A stretch of DNA of 32,174 nt from a virus. The first letter of the stretch is position 1. Each line of letters opens with the position of its first letter. Made by a program: the position numbers and the translations under genes. The stretch lies in the IMG/VR virus record IMGVR_UViG_3300030098_005255, positions 1 to 32,174 of that record; one strand, given 5' to 3'. Below the pieces are notes generated by a model, which saw only the letters and a program-made list of their open reading frames with translations, was not told the DNA's origin and searched no databases. This document shows, one piece after another, positions 23,524 through 29,968 of this stretch.

Positions 23524-24631
23524 TAAAATGCTTGATTTATTTAGTGGGATAGGTGGTTTTCATTTAGGATTAGAACAAGCAGGATTTAAATTTGATTGGG
23601 TTGGTTTTTCAGATATAGATAAATATGCAAATAAACAATATAAAAAGAGGTTTCCAAATGCAACAGAACTCGGAGATATTACCAATGTTCAGCCAGAAAG
23701 AGATTTGCCAAGTAACATTGAAATCCTTTGTGGAGGATTCCCATGTCAAGCTTTCTCAATTGCTGGAAAAAGGAAGGGATTCGATGATATCAGAGGAACT
23801 TTATTTTTTGAAATCGCACGGATTCTACGACATTTCAGAGATGTTGGCAAACCAATCCCATACTTTATACTCGAAAATGTTAAAGGCTTACTTAACCACG
23901 AAGATGGACGAACATTTGCTACTATATACGGAGTTCTTGCCGACCTTGATTATACCATTGAGTGCCAATTACTTAATACTAGGTGGTTTTTACCCCAAAA
24001 TAGAGAGCGAATATACATTGTCGGACGTTTTAGAGGAGAAAGTCGACCAAAAATATTTCCTATCGCAGAAATCGGTTACAAGGCTGATGAATTACAAGGA
24101 CAATATACAAATACCCTTAAAGCAAGATACGAAGCAATCGGAGATGGCTCGTACATTGTTGAGGGTGAACAGTATGCACAAGAAGGACTCAAACAAATCG
24201 GAACAATAGGTGAAGATTCAGAAGCTACAAGAGTGTATGATCCAAGTGGATGTGCGAGGACTATTAAGAATGGTGGTGGCATGGGTGCGAAAACAGGGTT
24301 ATATCAAGTTAAAGAAGCTACAAAAAAAGGTTATGCAGTAGCAGAGGAAGGTGATTCTATAAATTTATCTGTACCTGATTCTAAAACTAGAAGAGGTAGG
24401 GTTGGAAAAAAAGCTGCACAAACAATAGATACAGGGATGCAACAATATACAATACAAAATGGGATTAGAAGATTAACACCCATAGAATGTGAAAGGTTAC
24501 AGGGTTTTCCAGATGGATGGACAGAAGGACAATCAGATAGTCAGAGATATAAACAATTAGGGAATGCAGTTAGTGTTCCTGTAGTTAAGGCAATATCAGA
24601 AAGGTTAAAAAAAATATGGGTAAAAAAATAA
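23459..24631 (+). CDS. dcm: DNA (cytosine-5) methyltransferase
   Basis: Transfers methyl from SAM to C5 of cytosine in DNA. All main motifs are present in order (numbering from ATG 23459): motif I DLFSGIGGFHLGLEQAG, motif IV GGFPCQAFS with catalytic Cys96, motif VI FILENVKG with Glu139, motif VIII QNRERIYIVG, a target-recognition region of about residues 200-330, and the closing LTPIECERLQGFPDGWT with QLGNAVSVPV. Start uncertain: ATG 23459 adds 23 unusual residues encoded within a folded leader; ATG 23528 (MLDLFSGIGG) gives a typical N-terminus of 367 residues. Neither has a good ribosome binding site. No cognate restriction enzyme is seen, so it probably protects phage DNA. Codons around 23700-24250 look less AT-driven than neighbours (CGA, ATC). 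Confidence 0.92.
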   Translation: MASCCNREVKNEIGGKSDFPPIKMLDLFSGIGGFHLGLEQAGFKFDWVGFSDIDKYANKQYKKRFPNATELGDITNVQPERDLPSNIEILCGGFPCQAFSIAGKRKGFDDIRGTLFFEIARILRHFRDVGKPIPYFILENVKGLLNHEDGRTFATIYGVLADLDYTIECQLLNTRWFLPQNRERIYIVGRFRGESRPKIFPIAEIGYKADELQGQYTNTLKARYEAIGDGSYIVEGEQYAQEGLKQIGTIGEDSEATRVYDPSGCARTIKNGGGMGAKTGLYQVKEATKKGYAVAEEGDSINLSVPDSKTRRGRVGKKAAQTIDTGMQQYTIQNGIRRLTPIECERLQGFPDGWTEGQSDSQRYKQLGNAVSVPVVKAISERLKKIWVKK

Positions 24632-24822
24632 TAGCAATTAAAATAATAGTAGATGCAGACTCTGGAGAAGTAGATGGAGTTGAAACAACAAAAAGATTTG
24701 CAGAAGAGGGTGCTTTATTTAGGATGGACGTAATTAAAGATACTATTATTGCTTTAGACAATATTTATGATTATGAAAAAAACAAATTTTTTAATGAAAA
24801 CAATCAAACAGGGATAGCATGA
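24616..24822 (+). CDS. 68-residue acidic protein
   Basis: Starts inside the last codons of the methyltransferase (16-base overlap). Product MGKKIIAIKIIVDADSGEVD, then a helix IALDNIYDYEKNKFFNENN, is acidic and looks like a small alpha/beta fold. The overlap with the gene before and the ATGA overlap with the next gene support translation. No family recognised. Confidence 0.5.
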   Translation: MGKKIIAIKIIVDADSGEVDGVETTKRFAEEGALFRMDVIKDTIIALDNIYDYEKNKFFNENNQTGIA

Positions 24823-24944
24823 AAGAAAAATTAAGTGAGTGCTGCAAAGCAAGATTATATAATTATGACAAAAATTGGGATGATGGTGTTTGTATAGAAT
24901 GTGATGAGCATAGTCCTGCAATTAAAGAAAAGGAAACTGTATGA
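24819..24944 (+). CDS. 41-residue protein with CC...CxxC cysteines
   Basis: Overlaps its upstream neighbour by four bases (ATGA) and its downstream neighbour likewise. The product has SECCKARLYNYDKNWDDGVC, then IECDEHSP: a CC and a CxxC pair about 18 residues apart, likely a zinc site. Similar minimal zinc-ribbon proteins are common in phages; role unknown. Confidence 0.55.
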   Translation: MKEKLSECCKARLYNYDKNWDDGVCIECDEHSPAIKEKETV

Positions 24945-25093
24945 AAAGATATACATATTTTATTATAGGTTTTATGACAGCCATATTTTTTATGGTATTT
25001 ATGGCTAGTTGTACGTCAACTTTAGAAGCAGAAGGTTGGTCTGGATGTGGGGATTCAGAATTTAACCCTTGTTATATGAAAATTGTTGAGTAA
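24941..25093 (+). CDS. 50-residue predicted lipoprotein
   Basis: The product begins with a basic KR pair, a hydrophobic stretch (FIIGFMTAIFFMVF) and a lipobox-like MASC at residues 21-24, followed by a short Thr/Ser/acidic segment and two more cysteines (GCGDSEFNPC). This is what a signal-peptidase-II substrate looks like: after processing about 27 residues would remain anchored to a membrane. Coupled by ATGA to the zinc-site gene before it. Possible roles: superinfection exclusion (as for T5 Llp) or an outer-membrane spanin partner; the distance from the lysis genes favours the first. Not shown. Confidence 0.6.
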   Translation: MKRYTYFIIGFMTAIFFMVFMASCTSTLEAEGWSGCGDSEFNPCYMKIVE

Positions 25094-25122
25094 AGCCACA
25101 ACTATAGGATAGGAATATTAAA

Positions 25123-25263
25123 ATGGGTAGAATATCAGAATTTTTTGACTATATTAGTAGAAAAGATAAACTAGATGAAAATGAATATACTTCTTTGACT
25201 ATTAATGAAAAGATAAAAAAAGCAAGAAAAGAATACTTAAAACAAAAAAGGGGAACAAAATGA
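25123..25263 (+). CDS. 46-residue basic helical protein
   Basis: AGGATAGGAAT lies upstream. Product MGRISEFFDYISRKDKLDEN, then a Lys-rich helix ending KQKRGTK. Its stop overlaps the start of the replication-initiator gene by four bases (ATGA), indicating coupling. No family recognised. Confidence 0.5.
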   Translation: MGRISEFFDYISRKDKLDENEYTSLTINEKIKKARKEYLKQKRGTK

Positions 25264-26132
25264 AAGATGCATATTATTTTAGTCACGACTCAAATGCCAG
25301 GAATGATCAAAGGCTAATGAAATTACGAATGAAGTACGGAGCAGAGGGTTATGGTATATACTTTATGATTATTGAAATACTGCGAGATACTGAAAATTAT
25401 ACATTACATATTAGCGATGTTGAAAGTATTTGTTTTGATATTAGATCTGAAGTTGATAAAATTTCTGATGTATTAAAAAACTATAATTTATTTGAGTTTA
25501 ATGGTGATTTTTTCCATTCTAGATCATTATCTAGGAGAATGGAGAAGCTTGATAATATTAAAAAGAAAAGACGAGAGTCTGGCAAACTAGGTGGCAAAGC
25601 AAAAGCAAGTGCTAAGCAAGTGCTAGAAAGTGAAGTAGCATTTGCAAAGCAAGTAAAGCAAAGTAAAGTAAAGAAAAGTAAAGTAAAGCAAAGTAAAGAA
25701 AATATAATAAATGATAGAACTGAAGGATTCAAAAAACAAGTTTTTGAATTTCAATCACAATATGATTTAGAAATGTTAGAAGAATTTATACTTTATTGGA
25801 CAGAACCTAATAAAAGCATGACTAAGCTTAAATACGAAATGGAGAAGACTTGGGATACAGGTCGGAGATTATCGAGGTGGGCTAATAATACTAAGGGATC
25901 TGCCACTTCAAGTAATCAATCACCATCACAAAAATTTAAACAGAATGGGTCATTAGATGAAGAAATATCTGGAAGACATAAAAACTTGGCTGAACAATCT
26001 AAACGATTTAAAAAATACATGGATGAAGCAAAAAAAGGAGCAGCAAGTCCTGCAGAGATTGGACAGATCCTTGGAAATACGTTTAAAAACCTTAAATCTA
26101 AAACAACACCAGAGGTGGAGAGAGATGGATAA
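25260..26132 (+). CDS. Replication initiator-like protein (Lin1244/Lin1753 N-terminal domain)
   Basis: 290 residues. YYFSHDSNARNDQRLMKLRM and KYGAEGYGIYFMIIEILRD (residues 5-43) are the signature of the Lin1244/Lin1753-type N-terminal domain seen in phage and prophage DnaD-like replication proteins, a winged-helix fold. A Lys/Gln/Ser repeat region follows (about residues 115-147, KVKQSKVKKSKVK-like) encoded by iteron-like DNA, then a DnaD-like helical region (YDLEMLEEFILYWTEPNKS) and a basic tail. It likely marks the origin and recruits the host helicase, since no phage helicase or polymerase was found. The RuvC-type gene starts within its last codons. Confidence 0.72.
   Translation: MKDAYYFSHDSNARNDQRLMKLRMKYGAEGYGIYFMIIEILRDTENYTLHISDVESICFDIRSEVDKISDVLKNYNLFEFNGDFFHSRSLSRRMEKLDNIKKKRRESGKLGGKAKASAKQVLESEVAFAKQVKQSKVKKSKVKQSKENIINDRTEGFKKQVFEFQSQYDLEMLEEFILYWTEPNKSMTKLKYEMEKTWDTGRRLSRWANNTKGSATSSNQSPSQKFKQNGSLDEEISGRHKNLAEQSKRFKKYMDEAKKGAASPAEIGQILGNTFKNLKSKTTPEVERDG
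25603..25700. repeat. Iteron-like tandem repeats inside the initiator gene (candidate origin)
   Basis: Two tandem 11-bp AAGCAAGTGCT units (25603-25613, 25614-25624), then five near-perfect 10-bp units of AAGTAAAGNA type (25651-25700). The 18-mer AAGTAAAGCAAAGTAAAG occurs twice exactly, at 25651-25668 and 25681-25698. Placement within an initiator gene recalls lambda-type origins in gene O. The repeat also encodes a Lys/Ser/Gln linker, so selection on protein alone is possible. Confidence 0.5.
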
Positions 26133-26580
26133 TAGGATCTACATAGGAATAGATCCAGGTAAGAATGGTGGTATTGGGGTTATTTACAATGATGTTCAAT
26201 ATTGTCGTAAATGCCCCTCTACTGTCACAGATATGTCTGAAGAAATTAAAGTTGTGATGCAAATTGCTCCAGATATCCAAAAATATGCTATAATTGAATC
26301 AGTTCATTCTATGCCTAAACAGGGAGTAAAATCAGTATTCACATTTGGTAAGGGATATGGACAATGGTTAGGAATTTTAGCAGCACATGAGATACCATAT
26401 ACCCAGGTATCCCCACAGAAATGGATGAAACATTACAATCCATTACCTAAAGATAAAAAAGAACGAAAGAACCAACTAAAACATTTAGCACAACAGAGGT
26501 TTCCTAATTTAAATATAACATTAGCAACGGCTGATGCTATGTTACTCGCAAATTTTCTAAAAGAAACACGAACATTATAA
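26125..26580 (+). CDS. RuvC-type Holliday junction resolvase
   Basis: 151 residues, starting at ATG 26125 behind GAGGTGGAG and overlapping the initiator gene by eight bases. The RNase H-like core shows IGIDPGKNGGIG (Asp10), IIESVHSMP (Glu58) and a late LATADAMLLA (Asp137), the acidic residues that bind metal. The middle KSVFTFGKGYGQWLGILAA and VSPQKWMKHY are typical of phage RuvC-like resolvases. It resolves recombination or replication intermediates before packaging. Only one Asp is obvious in the last motif, where cellular RuvC has two. Confidence 0.82.
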   Translation: MDNRIYIGIDPGKNGGIGVIYNDVQYCRKCPSTVTDMSEEIKVVMQIAPDIQKYAIIESVHSMPKQGVKSVFTFGKGYGQWLGILAAHEIPYTQVSPQKWMKHYNPLPKDKKERKNQLKHLAQQRFPNLNITLATADAMLLANFLKETRTL

Positions 26581-26603
26581 AATAATTTTGTAAAAAAGTT
26601 CAA

Positions 26604-26660
26604 AACTACGAGGGCAAAATATTAAAATGCCTGGAACTACGAGCAAAAAATATTAGAATG
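26604..26660. repeat. Two 26-bp direct repeats
   Basis: Both copies begin AACTACGAG and end in AATATTA(A/G)AATG. They differ at four of 26 positions and are spaced with a 31-bp period, close to three helical turns. This is the usual look of paired sites for a dimeric DNA-binding protein, here between the resolvase stop and the promoter. Confidence 0.6.
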
Positions 26661-26822
26661 GGGTGTCCATGTCACATTTTTGACCCCTTTCGACGAATTT
26701 CCGACGTAAAAAATCAATAAAAAAAATCATAATTATTTAAAATATTTATAAAAAAAAATAGCTTTAAAAAGCTATAAAAAAAACTTTACATAATATAAAA
26801 TAAAAAAAATTATTTTTTCCTA

Positions 26823-26850
26823 TTGACATTATAAAAAAAACTATTATATT
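26823..26850 (+). promoter_or_regulatory. Sigma70-like promoter for the GP88 operon
   Basis: TTGACA at 26823-26828 and TATATT at 26845-26850 are separated by 16 bases. The -35 box is consensus and the -10 box differs at two positions. Located about 50 bases upstream of the first gene of the 26900-28141 operon. Confidence 0.65.
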
Positions 26851-26899
26851 TGTTTTAATTAGTAGTATAAATCAATAATTAAAAAAAAGGGAATAAAAA

Positions 26900-27049
26900 A
26901 TGAAGTCATTTAGAATAACTATTATAATTGATAGAGAATATGACGAGACATCAATAGAAGATATGGAACGAGATGCTCAAACAATAATACATGAAGATTG
27001 CGAAGATAATTGTCTTTATATTGAAGATATAGAAGTGGTAGAAAAGTAA
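26900..27049 (+). CDS. 49-residue acidic protein
   Basis: First gene after the promoter, with AAAGGGAAT upstream. Product MKSFRITIIIDREYDETSIE, then a strongly acidic second half (HEDCEDNCLYIEDIEVVEK). A beta-alpha start and acidic surface could suit a DNA mimic or small regulator, but there is no known motif. Leads the operon that carries the GP88 gene. Confidence 0.5.
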   Translation: MKSFRITIIIDREYDETSIEDMERDAQTIIHEDCEDNCLYIEDIEVVEK

Positions 27050-27092
27050 TAAAAATATATTTAAACAATAATAAAAAAGGGAGACTTAAACA

Positions 27093-27887
27093 ATGATTAA
27101 AGTAAATAAATATGATTATAAAAAATACTATAAAGGGAAAAATTTACTGTCTATTAATCAAGATAGCAAAACAAGTAAAGGGACAAAAAAAGGATATTTA
27201 ACAGGGATCTTATATTTAGCCCCTTATAAAATATCAGGTAAAAATATGTGCCCTAAAGCATCTAAAGGATGTTCTCAAGCTTGTTTATATACAGCAGGAA
27301 GAGGAAAATTTACAAACGTCCAGGAAGCAAGAATAAAAAAAACACATTATTTTTTAGAAGACAGAGAGAACTTTATGCTAGATCTTTATAAAAGCATAAT
27401 AAAACTAATTAAAAAAGCTGATAAATTAAATTTACAGCCTGTAGTAAGATTGAATGGAACATCGGATTTAAGATTCGAAAATATAAGGTTTAATTATAAC
27501 GGAAAACATAAAACAATCTTCCAAGCTTTTAAAAATGTTCAATTTTATGATTATACTAAATACGAATTATCATCTGGGAGATGGGATAATTTACCTTCTA
27601 ATTATGATTTAACTTTCTCATTAGCTGAAGACAATTATTTTGAAGCATATGAATTATTACTAGCAGGTAAAAGAATAGCAGCCGTATACCGTGATAATTT
27701 ACCATCTAAACAAATATTCCAGGGTAAAGATCTATCTTTACAATTTCCTGTTATTAATGCTGATGAAACTGATTTAAGATTTAAAGATGGGCAAGGTATC
27801 ATATGTGGGTTAATAGCTAAAGGGGATGCTAAAAAAGATGAAACTGGTTTTGTGTTAGATAGTAATGTAATAAAAATAAATAACTAA
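27093..27887 (+). CDS. GP88-family protein with cysteine motif
   Basis: 264 residues with AAGGGAGAC upstream. The N-terminal KGYLTGILYLAPYKISGKNM, then MCPKASKGCSQACLYTAGRG with Cys53, Cys60 and Cys64, followed by VQEARIKKTHYFLED, is the hallmark of the gene product 88 family known from mycobacteriophages and other phages. The conserved cysteines suggest metal or iron-sulfur binding. The family has no established function as far as I know. A C-terminal RFKDGQGIICGLIAKG segment is also typical. It sits in a separately promoted small operon, so it may be made at a different time than its neighbours. Confidence 0.78.
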   Translation: MIKVNKYDYKKYYKGKNLLSINQDSKTSKGTKKGYLTGILYLAPYKISGKNMCPKASKGCSQACLYTAGRGKFTNVQEARIKKTHYFLEDRENFMLDLYKSIIKLIKKADKLNLQPVVRLNGTSDLRFENIRFNYNGKHKTIFQAFKNVQFYDYTKYELSSGRWDNLPSNYDLTFSLAEDNYFEAYELLLAGKRIAAVYRDNLPSKQIFQGKDLSLQFPVINADETDLRFKDGQGIICGLIAKGDAKKDETGFVLDSNVIKINN

Positions 27888-27901
27888 AAAAAGGGATAAC
27901 A

Positions 27902-28042
27902 ATGAGTAAAATAAAAAACATAGATAATTGGCTAGATAGTCATTTAGAAATTGAAATAATAGGTTTTAATACTAAAAAAAAGAATAGTATTAAAAAAGAA
28001 ATAAAAAAACAAATAATAACAGACTTAAAAAAAAGGGGGTAA
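27902..28042 (+). CDS. 46-residue Lys/Ile-rich protein
   Basis: Follows the GP88 gene with AAAGGGAT upstream. Product MSKIKNIDNWLDSHLEIEII, then a Lys-rich helix ending DLKKRG. No motif. The regular AAAAAGGG ribosome binding sites of this operon support translation. Confidence 0.5.
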   Translation: MSKIKNIDNWLDSHLEIEIIGFNTKKKNSIKKEIKKQIITDLKKRG

Positions 28043-28045
28043 CAT

Positions 28046-28141
28046 ATGGAAGTTTTAACACCAATAATTTTAATAGCTTTATTTATAGCTTTAAAATTGT
28101 TTGGTATGTTTTTACTTGGAGAGCTATTTAATAAAAAGTAA
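28046..28141 (+). CDS. 31-residue single-helix membrane protein
   Basis: AAAGGGGGT lies upstream. The product MEVLTPIILIALFIALKLFG and then MFLLGELFNKK is one transmembrane helix with a short basic end. Last gene before the terminator. Small hydrophobic proteins like this occur in many phages; role unknown. Confidence 0.5.
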   Translation: MEVLTPIILIALFIALKLFGMFLLGELFNKK

Positions 28142-28162
28142 TACTAAGTAACAAACAAAATA

Positions 28163-28198
28163 AAAAGGGATCTAATTTATTTTAGATCCTTTTTTTTA
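28163..28198 (+). terminator. Rho-independent terminator after the GP88 operon
   Basis: GGATCTAA (28168-28175) pairs with TTAGATCC (28182-28189) around a six-base loop, extended by A/T pairs, and a run of eight T follows. Classic intrinsic terminator on the plus strand. Confidence 0.88.
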
Positions 28199-28722
28199 TC
28201 CCTTAATATCTTATCTTATATAAATAATTATAATAGTTAATAAGCTTTAATATATAGCTTAATAACAAGCTTAATTAATAAATCTAATACATAACACTAC
28301 AAAACAATAATATAACTTTAGAACGTGCAATATAAAACAATCTAATATAAAATATATATAGAAGTATATGTAATTATAATAACTATTTGGTTTAAGTGGG
28401 ATATTTCACATGCAAACAAGCTTAATTAAATGTATTTAAAAAAGCTTGGATTCAATGCACAGTTTAAAAAATACTATTAAAAAAATAGCACAAAATACCT
28501 TTAATTTCTGATAATTGATATTATGTAAAGTTAATTTCAAGCATAAAATTATTGAATTTCAAACAACAATTTTTTATATGGGGATGGGGGGAAATAGATA
28601 CCCTCTTTCGGAGGTCACCAAAAGAGAATTTTTCAATTATAAGTGTCTACTTTGCCCAAAATAAAACCATGCACTTAAAATACCATGCACTTTTAAATTA
28701 AATTTGTTTATAAATTAAGTGT
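28199..28722. other. 524-bp AT-rich non-coding region before terS
   Basis: No convincing gene on either strand. It contains four AAGCTT sites at 28242, 28267, 28418 and 28442 (pairs 25 and 24 bp apart), two exact 15-mer copies of AACAAGCTTAATTAA (28264-28278, 28415-28429), an isolated G-rich tract near 28579-28591 followed by a small hairpin, and two tandem ACCATGCACTT motifs with a 15-bp period (28667-28677, 28682-28692). Possible contents: an origin, operators, or part of the packaging site. Confidence 0.5.
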
Positions 28723-29287
28723 ATGAAAAAAGAGTTAATTAAAGATCCAATAAAGCATAAGTGGTTGCCTGTAATAGAACTTCATGTCCAGGACTTAAAC
28801 TTATCTTGGTTAGAGATATCAAGACAGACAGATATTAGTTATAATACAATTAGGTCTTGGTGTAAACGTCCTGAGTTCATGGAAGCTTGTTATCAGAGGT
28901 ATATGGAGTTACATGGTGATAAGGCTTTATATGTTATAGAAGCTTTATATAATGAGTGTTTACAGGGCAATGTGAGGGCAATAGAGTTATTCCTTAAACA
29001 TACAGGTAAGTATACAGAGAAGAAAGTGCATGAAATTAGTCCTAGTGAAGCATTTATGCAATCTGTTAGGGGTAAAGAGATAGCTAGTGCAGATATTGAG
29101 GATGGTGAGATAGTTCAAGATCCTGTTAATCAATTAATGAATAAAGTGCATGAAATGCCAGAGCCTAAACCTTTTAAGAAACCTAAAGTGCATCCTAGTG
29201 TTAAAGATGATAAGAGGAAGATTGCTATAGCTACAGGAACGTATAAAGCATATAAGGTGGATAAGGAAAAAAGGAATGCACTTTTAA
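28667..29287. repeat. Cluster of AAAGTGCATG / CATGCACTT motifs in and before terS
   Basis: ACCATGCACTT occurs twice upstream of terS (28667, 28682). Within terS the reverse form AAAGTGCATGAAAT occurs at 29023-29036 and 29143-29156, AAAGTGCAT at 29185-29193, and ATGCACTTTTAA at 29276-29287 (identical to 28685-28696). Such clustering in and near a small-terminase gene is typical of pac sites that TerS binds. Elsewhere I saw the 7-base core only sporadically. Confidence 0.5.
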
Positions 29288-29430
29288 GGTTAAAAAGAAG
29301 GGCTAAAAAAGTAGGTTTAGCTTCAATGGGCAATGGAAGACCTTCTAAAACTGAAAAAGCTAAATGGATTGAGGAGTTATTGAGATTGGAGAAAGAAAAA
29401 GGTATTAAATCTAAGCCGATTTCTCTCTGA
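28723..29430 (+). CDS. terS: Terminase small subunit
   Basis: 235 residues. The N-terminal HTH (LNLSWLEISRQTDISYNTIR and then SWCKRPEFMEACYQ, about residues 26-61) is like the phBC6A51-type homeodomain or HTH of small terminases, followed by an oligomerisation-like helical region (YVIEALYNECLQGNVRAIEL) and a basic, linker-rich C-terminus with RLKRRAKKVG. It recognises packaging sites and passes DNA to TerL. No Shine-Dalgarno is visible before the ATG. The gene ends 20 bases inside the convergent minor head gene, and terL lies about 2.6 kb further on, on the opposite strand. Confidence 0.75.
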   Translation: MKKELIKDPIKHKWLPVIELHVQDLNLSWLEISRQTDISYNTIRSWCKRPEFMEACYQRYMELHGDKALYVIEALYNECLQGNVRAIELFLKHTGKYTEKKVHEISPSEAFMQSVRGKEIASADIEDGEIVQDPVNQLMNKVHEMPEPKPFKKPKVHPSVKDDKRKIAIATGTYKAYKVDKEKRNALLRLKRRAKKVGLASMGNGRPSKTEKAKWIEELLRLEKEKGIKSKPISL

Positions 29431-29968
29431 TACCTGAATTTGTTGGTACTTCTATATTGTTAGATATTTCTCCTGTGGGGTCTAATACACAATAGCAGTA
29501 TTGTTTACATAATGACCACCCTGCTCCTGGAAGACCTTTATCTGCATGATATTCGAATGTTCCTGTATCTCCAGATCTTGATACACAATCTTCACATATT
29601 CTATGTCCTGATACAGTTACCCATGTAAATTCTTGTTGATCTAACTGATACTGTTGGTATTGACCTAGCCTAGAAGATTGATTTATACCTTCAATAAGTG
29701 CTGCTTTTATTGAGTTGTTTAATTGATTAAATAAGGGTTTACCTTTTCTTAAATCTGCTTTTATAGCCATTTCTGCCATATCATCTGTCATACCATTAGC
29801 AATCATAGTATTTATTTGTTGTTGTATTTCTAATTCAAATATATCTGCTTGAATTGCAGCCTTTTCTATTATAGCTAATAATAAGATTTCTTGTTCTGGT
29901 GTTAAATCATCTAGTTTTTCTAGTATTTCCTGGAAGTCTTCACCAAATATATCTATTAATTCTGCCAT
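29411..29968 (-). CDS. Minor head / head morphogenesis protein (SPP1 gp7 / Mu F-like C-terminus)
   Basis: 185 residues, shorter than the family usually is. A helical N-terminus (EEILEKLDDLT-like) leads to WVTVSGHRICEDCVSRSG (about residues 116-133), and GLPGAGWSLCKQYCYCVLDP closes the domain (about 145-164). The Cys pattern CxxC...CxxxCxC and the order match the conserved end of SPP1 gp7 and Mu gpF-type proteins, which act inside the procapsid near the portal. It is the last gene of the minus-strand packaging/portal operon, convergent with terS. Confidence 0.72.
   Translation of the reverse strand: MAELIDIFGEDFQEILEKLDDLTPEQEILLLAIIEKAAIQADIFELEIQQQINTMIANGMTDDMAEMAIKADLRKGKPLFNQLNNSIKAALIEGINQSSRLGQYQQYQLDQQEFTWVTVSGHRICEDCVSRSGDTGTFEYHADKGLPGAGWSLCKQYCYCVLDPTGEISNNIEVPTNSGIREKSA

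Larger units (their letters stand above)
26581..26899. promoter_or_regulatory. 319-bp AT-rich control region with repeats
   Basis: Non-coding on both strands. It holds two 26-bp direct repeats (26604-26629, 26635-26660), direct CGACG repeats near 26690-26706, a perfect 8-bp palindromic hairpin (26758-26775) flanked by A runs, and a sigma70-like promoter (26823-26850) just before a small operon. The hairpin could stop transcription on the minus strand, where it is followed by T runs, but no minus-strand gene is near. Confidence 0.6.

Noticed and set aside
23625-24209. 194-codon plus-strand frame inside the methyltransferase gene
   Set aside because: It overlaps a gene with all C5-methyltransferase motifs in another frame, has no ribosome binding site and no recognisable features; explained by local codon use.
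26660-26687. GGGGT/ACCCC stem after the resolvase gene as a terminator
   Set aside because: Only five base pairs around an 18-base loop and no T run follows.
26758-26775. Palindrome ATAGCTTT/AAAGCTAT as a terminator
   Set aside because: On the plus strand it is followed by A rather than T; on the minus strand it would be a terminator but there is no gene to terminate nearby. Kept only as part of the control region.
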